This document shows positions 20,795 through 24,797 of a stretch of DNA of 24,797 nucleotides, piece by piece (positions within the stretch are counted from its first letter, which is position 1; the number at the start of each line of letters is the position of its first letter). The position numbers and the translations under genes were made by a program. Source of the DNA: an uncultured Azohydromonas sp. GTDB lineage: Bacteria > Pseudomonadota > Gammaproteobacteria > Burkholderiales > Burkholderiaceae_C. The DNA lies in NCBI RefSeq assembly GCF_937926365.1, contig NZ_CALAOH010000063.1, forward strand, positions 1 through 24,797, in the 5' to 3' direction. The notes beneath the pieces were generated by a model. It ran no database searches. It was not told the origin of the DNA and was given only the letters and a program-made list of their open reading frames with translations.

Positions 20795-22734
20795 CAAGCG
20801 GCCCTCCGGGCAACGGGGTAGGTCTTGGCCTCGGCGATGCGCAGCGTGGCGCTGACCACGCCGCTGCGTCCGTCCTCGAACTTCACCGGGGTTTCGATGT
20901 ACTGGCTCTCGCGCCCTTCGAAGAGCGCCTGCACCAGCGGCGCGTAGCGCTCGGCGATGAAGCCGCGGCGCACCTTGCGCGTGCGGGTGAGCTCGCCGTC
21001 GTCGGCGTCGAGCTCCTTGTGCAGCACCAGGAAGCGGTGCACCTGGCAGCCCGCGAGCTGCTCGTCGCGCGCGAGGTCGGCGTTGACCTGCTCCACGCAG
21101 CCGCGGATGAGCTCCAGCACCTGCGGCTTGCTCGCGAGGTCGGTGTAGCCGGTGTAGGGCAGGTTGCGGCGCTCGGCCCAGTGGCCCACGGCTTCCATGT
21201 CGATGTTGACGAAGGCGCACACCCGGTCGCGCCCGTCGCCGAAGGCCACCGCCTCTTTGACGTAGGGGAAGAACTTCAGCTTGTTCTCCACGTACTTGGG
21301 CGCGAACATGGCGCCGTCGAAGTCGCCGCCCTTGAGCCGGCCCACGTCCTTGGCGCGGTCGATGATCTTCAGGTGCCCGCCGGCATCGAGGAAGCCGGCG
21401 TCGCCGGTGCGGTACCAGCCGTCCTGCATCACCTCGGCCGTGGCCTGCGGGTTGCGGAAGTAACCCTTGAGCAGCCCCGAGGACTTCACCTGCACCTCGC
21501 CGTCGGCGGCGATGCGCAGCTGCACGCCGTCGATGGGCACGCCCACCGTGTCGGCGCGCGCCTCGTGGTCGGGCTGCAGGCACACGAACACCGCCGTCTC
21601 GGTGGAGCCGTAGAGCTGCTTGAGGTTGATGCCGATGGCGCGGTAGAAGCTGAACAGGTCCGGCCCGATGGCCTCGCCGGCGGTGTAGGCCACGCGCACG
21701 CGCGACATGCCCAGCTGGTTGCGCAGCGGACCATAGATGCACAGGTCGCCCAGCTTCCACGCCAGCCGGTCCGCCAGCGACAGCGGCTTGCCGTCCATGC
21801 GGTCCGGGCCCACGCGGCGCGCCAGCTTCATGAAGCGCTCGAACAGCCAGCGCTTCACGCGCCCGGCGTCCTCCATGCGCACCATCACGCTGGTGAGCAG
21901 GCCCTCGAACACCCGCGGCGGCGCGAAGTAGTAGGTGGGCCCGATCTCCTTCATGTCGATCGAGACGGTCGCCGCCGACTCCGGGCAGTTCACGACGTAG
22001 CCGCAGGCCAGCCACTGCGCGTAGCTGAAGATGTTCTGGCCGATCCACGCCGGCGGCAGGTAGGCCAGCACCTCCTCGGCGCCGCTGAGCTTGTCGAAGC
22101 GCGCGCCGGCCTGGGCGCGGTCCAGCAGCGAGGCATGGGTGTGCACCACGCCCTTCGGGGTGCCGGTGGTGCCCGAGGTGTAGAACATCGCGGCCACGTC
22201 ATCGGGCTGCGACAGGGCCACCTCGGTGTCGAAGAATTGCGGATGCTGTTGCGCGTGCGCGCGGCCTTCCTTGACCAGCGCGTCCAGCGAGGCCAGGCCC
22301 GGCTCGCGGTAGTTGCGCAGGCCGCGCGGGTCGTCGAACCACAGCCGCTGCAGCTGCGGGCACTGGGGGCGGATCTCCAGGAACTTGTCGATCTGCTCCT
22401 GATCCTCCGCCACCACGAAGCGCACCTCCGCGTTGCGCAGCGGGAACACGAACTCCGCGGCCACCGCGTCCTGGTACAGCGGCACGGGGATGGCCCCCAG
22501 CGACTGCGCCGCCAGCATCGAGGCGTACAGCCGCGGCCGGTTCTCGCCGACCACGATCAGGTGCTCGCCGCGCTGCAGCCCGGCTTGCGCCAGGCCATGC
22601 GCCAGCGCGCGCACCAGCGTGGCCAGATCGGCCCAGGTCAATGTCTGCCAGATGCCCAGGTCCTTCTCGCGCAACGCAGCGGCCTGCGGGCGACGGGCGG
22701 CATGTTCAAGCAGCAAGTGAGGAAAGGTCGTCAA
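20794..22734 (-). CDS. AMP-forming acyl-CoA ligase (long-chain fatty acid-CoA ligase-like)
   Basis: This is a 646-residue adenylate-forming enzyme that makes an acyl-AMP and then an acyl-CoA from a carboxylic acid. Motifs: P-loop YTSGTTGTPKG (185-195), LYGSTET (374-380), GWYRTGD (439-445), IIDRAKD (457-463) and a C-terminal lysine in LTRTRKVRRGF. The size and C-terminal domain fit the long-chain/bubblegum-like group. The start is TTG 22734: AGGAG (complement of 22741-22745) lies 6 bases before it, and the N-terminus MTTFPHLLLEHAARRP matches the family opening. An in-frame ATG further upstream would run through the divergent promoter. The gene heads the cluster and is coupled to livG. The likely role is to trap an imported acid as CoA ester. 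Acid identity is unknown. Confidence 0.92.
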   Translation of the reverse strand: MTTFPHLLLEHAARRPQAAALREKDLGIWQTLTWADLATLVRALAHGLAQAGLQRGEHLIVVGENRPRLYASMLAAQSLGAIPVPLYQDAVAAEFVFPLRNAEVRFVVAEDQEQIDKFLEIRPQCPQLQRLWFDDPRGLRNYREPGLASLDALVKEGRAHAQQHPQFFDTEVALSQPDDVAAMFYTSGTTGTPKGVVHTHASLLDRAQAGARFDKLSGAEEVLAYLPPAWIGQNIFSYAQWLACGYVVNCPESAATVSIDMKEIGPTYYFAPPRVFEGLLTSVMVRMEDAGRVKRWLFERFMKLARRVGPDRMDGKPLSLADRLAWKLGDLCIYGPLRNQLGMSRVRVAYTAGEAIGPDLFSFYRAIGINLKQLYGSTETAVFVCLQPDHEARADTVGVPIDGVQLRIAADGEVQVKSSGLLKGYFRNPQATAEVMQDGWYRTGDAGFLDAGGHLKIIDRAKDVGRLKGGDFDGAMFAPKYVENKLKFFPYVKEAVAFGDGRDRVCAFVNIDMEAVGHWAERRNLPYTGYTDLASKPQVLELIRGCVEQVNADLARDEQLAGCQVHRFLVLHKELDADDGELTRTRKVRRGFIAERYAPLVQALFEGRESQYIETPVKFEDGRSGVVSATLRIAEAKTYPVARRAA

Positions 22735-22800
22735 CGGCGTCTCCTGGCGGCAGGCCCCGCAATCCCGTGATTGCGAAGTGCGCGAATTCTGGGCGCCGCT

Positions 22801-22830
22801 TTGACGCCAAGTTGTCGCGACGGCGACAAT
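22801..22830 (+). promoter_or_regulatory. promoter of the Crp-family gene with embedded operator
   Basis: TTGACG (22801-22806) and GACAAT (22825-22830), 18 bases apart, make a good sigma-70 promoter facing the regulator gene. Between and over them lies a perfect inverted repeat TTGTCGC-N4-GCGACAA (22812-22829). Written as TGTCG-N6-CGACA it has exactly the geometry of a CRP site (TGTGA-N6-TCACA). Occupancy would block the -10 box, predicting autorepression. The same site is 78-95 bases upstream of the divergent ligase start and may act there too. A small CCCCAAAGGGG hairpin (22843-22853) covers the ribosome-binding site. Confidence 0.6.
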
Positions 22831-22861
22831 CTCCGGGTCTGTCCCCAAAGGGGTTTCCCGC

Positions 22862-23593
22862 ATGGCTCTCCGCGATCTGACGCCCTCGGCCTCGCTGCTT
22901 TCCCGCTCGCGCACACCGAGCCCGCAGGATCTGCAAGGCATCCACTGGTTGCCGCGGCTGGAGCCCGCGGCGCGCGCGCTCGCGCTGTCCTCGCTGCGCG
23001 TGGTGGAGGTCGAGCCCGGCGAGCTGGTGTGCCGCATGGGGCGCCCGCCGGCCTACTGGTTCGGCGTGGTGGATGGCTTGCTCAAGATCAGCAACGACAG
23101 CCTGATGGACCTGCCCGTGACCTACACCGGCGTGCCCTCGGGCGGCTGGTTCGGCGAGGGCACGGCGCTCAAGCGCGAGGTCTACCGCTTCAACGTGCAG
23201 GCGCTGCGGCGCAGCGTGCTGGCCGGGCTGCCCATCGACTGCTTCGACCGGCTGCTGGAGAGCAGCCTGGGCTTCAACCGCTTCCTGATGCAGCAGCTCA
23301 ACGAGCGGCTGGGCCAGTTCATCGCCGCGCGCGACATCGACCGGCTCTCGCAGCCCGATGCGCGCGTGGCGCGCAGCCTGGCGGCGCTGTTCCACCCGGT
23401 GCTCTATCCCGGCGTGGGCGAGCTGCTGCGCATCACGCAGCAGGAGTTGGCCTACCTGGTGGGCCTGTCGCGCCAGCGCGTCAACCGCGCACTGCGCGCC
23501 ATGCAGGCCGCGGGCGTGATCCGCATCGAGTACGGCGGCGTGCGCGTGCTGGCGCTGGACAGGCTGCGCAACTACGGGCCGGCGCTGGAGTGA
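22862..23593 (+). CDS. Crp/Fnr-family transcriptional regulator
   Basis: This 243-residue cytosolic regulator has an N-terminal cupin-like effector domain (about 45-130: VEPGELVCRMGRPPAYWFGVVDGLLKI, then GGWFGEG), a dimerisation helix (about 132-160) and a C-terminal winged helix. The HTH is ITQQELAYLVGLSRQRVNRAL (191-211). The recognition helix carries SRQRVNR where E. coli CRP has SRETVGR. No FNR-type N-terminal cysteine cluster is seen, and the cyclic-nucleotide phosphate cassette (GEL...RSA) is only partly kept (GEGTALKREVYRF). The effector may therefore not be cAMP. The gene is divergent from the ligase/ABC cluster and has an inverted repeat in its own promoter, so it is the likely local regulator. 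Confidence 0.92.
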   Translation: MALRDLTPSASLLSRSRTPSPQDLQGIHWLPRLEPAARALALSSLRVVEVEPGELVCRMGRPPAYWFGVVDGLLKISNDSLMDLPVTYTGVPSGGWFGEGTALKREVYRFNVQALRRSVLAGLPIDCFDRLLESSLGFNRFLMQQLNERLGQFIAARDIDRLSQPDARVARSLAALFHPVLYPGVGELLRITQQELAYLVGLSRQRVNRALRAMQAAGVIRIEYGGVRVLALDRLRNYGPALE

Positions 23594-23654
23594 CGAAACA
23601 GTCCGGAGCGCTGGGTAGCATCCCGGCGCGCCCCTCACTGCCGCCTTGACGCCG

Positions 23655-24758
23655 ATGCCCCCGTCCCCGCCCGACCTGCCACGCGCCACGCTCGGCGTGC
23701 TGTTCATCGCGACGCTGATCGTGGGCTCGCTGTGGATCCTGCGCCCCTTCCTGGGACCGGGCATCTGGGCGGCGATGCTGGTGGTGTCCACCTGGCCGCT
23801 GCTGCTGCGCGTGCAGCGGCGGCTGTGGAACCGGCGCTGGCTGGCCGTGACGGTCATGACGCTGCTGCTGGTTCTGCTGCTGGTGCTGCCCCTGACGCTG
23901 GCCGTGGGCGCGCTGGTGTCGCACATCGACCAGATCGGCGAGGGCGTGCGCGCGCTCACCAGCTGGCGCCCGCCGCCCAGGCCGCCGGCGTGGCTGGCGG
24001 GGCTGCCCTTCGTGGGGCCGCAGCTCACCCGCGCCTGGGCCGAGGCCGTGTCGATGGGCGTGGGCGGGCTGGTGGCCATGCTCACGCCCTACGCCGGCAA
24101 CGTGACGCGCTGGCTGCTGGCAGAGGTGGGCGGCGTGGGGCGGCTGCTGCTGCAGTTCCTGGTCACGACCGTGCTGGCGGCGGTGATGTACGCCGTGGGC
24201 GAGCGCTGGGCGGCGGCGCTGCGGCGCTTTGCGTGGCGGCTGGGCGGGGATCAGGGCGAGGCGGTGGTGGAGCTGGCAGGCCAGGCCATCCGCGGCGTGG
24301 CGCTGGGCGTGGGGCTGACGGCGCTGCTGCAGGCGCTGTTCGCTGGGATCGGCCTGGGGCTGGCCGGCGTGCCCCTGGCCGGGCTGCTGACCATGCTGAT
24401 GTTCATGCTGTGCATCGCGCAGCTGGGTGCGCTGCCGGTGTTGCTGCCCGCCACCGCCTGGGTGTTCTGGCAGGGCCACACGGGCTGGGGCGTGTTCCTG
24501 CTGGTGTGGTCGCTGGTGGTCACGACCATGGACAACGTGGTGCGCCCGGTGCTCATCCGCCTGGGCGCGGACCTGCCGCTGCTGCTGATCTTCACCGGCG
24601 TGGTGGGCGGGCTGCTGGCCTTCGGGCTGGTGGGCATCTTCATCGGCCCGGTGGTGCTGGCCGTGGCCTACACGCTGCTCGATGCCTGGGCGCGGCAACC
24701 CCGGGTGACGCCGGGCGCCGCGCCGCCGCAGCCGCCGCGGGAGCCGCCCGCGGCCTGA
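23655..24758 (+). CDS. AI-2E/PerM (YdiK-like) family membrane protein
   Basis: This is a 367-residue inner-membrane protein of the AI-2E transporter superfamily. It has about eight hydrophobic helices: two at the N-terminus (residues about 12-45), one near 67-90, a soluble-looking stretch 90-140, and a cluster from 165 to 345 (LLLQFLVTTVLAAVMYAVG, LLTMLMFMLCIAQLGALPVLLP, LLLIFTGVVGGLLAFGLVGIFIGPVVLAVAY). The family motif GLVGIFIGPV is present. Members have been proposed to export diverse small molecules or act as sodium/proton antiporters; the substrate here is unknown. ATG 23655 is preferred to TTG 23646. The C-terminus is proline/alanine-rich. It follows the regulator by 61 bases, with a hairpin in the gap (23608-23629). 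A GC palindrome (24760-24771) lies just after the stop. Confidence 0.88.
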   Translation: MPPSPPDLPRATLGVLFIATLIVGSLWILRPFLGPGIWAAMLVVSTWPLLLRVQRRLWNRRWLAVTVMTLLLVLLLVLPLTLAVGALVSHIDQIGEGVRALTSWRPPPRPPAWLAGLPFVGPQLTRAWAEAVSMGVGGLVAMLTPYAGNVTRWLLAEVGGVGRLLLQFLVTTVLAAVMYAVGERWAAALRRFAWRLGGDQGEAVVELAGQAIRGVALGVGLTALLQALFAGIGLGLAGVPLAGLLTMLMFMLCIAQLGALPVLLPATAWVFWQGHTGWGVFLLVWSLVVTTMDNVVRPVLIRLGADLPLLLIFTGVVGGLLAFGLVGIFIGPVVLAVAYTLLDAWARQPRVTPGAAPPQPPREPPAA

Positions 24759-24797
24759 GCCGCCGCGGCGGCACGGGCGATCCCCAAGCCGCCGCCC

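Noticed and set aside
22735..23037. Upstream extension of the acyl-CoA ligase
   Set aside because: It would cross the divergent promoter and the regulator's 5' end; the residues are low-complexity, and the TTG with AGGAG is better supported.

Overview
The window is GC-rich (visibly well above 60%) with Burkholderiales-type gene content. The pairs rplM-rpsI-erpA and M23 peptidase-anmK next to a KMSKS-type tyrS, a Bug/TctC receptor gene, and the style of the intergenic repeats all suggest a betaproteobacterium of the Comamonadaceae (Acidovorax / Alicycliphilus / Melaminivora neighbourhood). The genus cannot be fixed from sequence reading alone. I see no rRNA, tRNA, CRISPR array, insertion sequence or phage gene.

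Layout, left part (1-12.4 kb) is housekeeping. It holds a truncated NAD(P)-binding epimerase-like gene (minus), a small membrane protein (plus), and htpG (plus) behind what reads as a textbook sigma-32 heat-shock promoter. Next come srkA and a GNAT acetyltransferase (both minus), then rplM-rpsI and erpA (plus), each followed by a clear hairpin terminator. The M23 peptidase and anmK (minus) overlap by GTGA. Divergent from them is tyrS, followed by a cation diffusion facilitator and dtd coupled by TGATG. Cell-wall turnover (M23, AnmK), translation (L13, S9, TyrRS, Dtd) and protein or iron-sulfur quality (HtpG, ErpA, SrkA) are the themes.

Right part (12.7-23.6 kb) is one co-directional minus-strand cluster of nine genes, in transcription order: AMP-forming acyl-CoA ligase, LivG, LivH, LivM, a LivK-type binding protein, LivF, a 97-residue unknown, a PaaK-like ligase family protein, and a TctC/Bug receptor. 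A Crp/Fnr-family regulator is divergently transcribed from the head of the cluster, and an 18-bp inverted repeat lies inside its promoter. The simplest reading is import of a carboxylic acid (aromatic, fatty or branched) by a branched-chain-amino-acid-type ABC transporter, coupled to CoA activation and controlled by the Crp-type protein. The substrate is not deducible from sequence. A PerM/AI-2E-family membrane protein closes the window.

Non-coding signals: two copies of a dispersed inverted-arm repeat (12.4 and 15.4 kb), one short REP-like palindrome behind htpG, two palindromes in divergent promoter regions (759-786 and 5195-5208), an 11-bp-phased direct repeat upstream of tctC, and several intercistronic hairpins.
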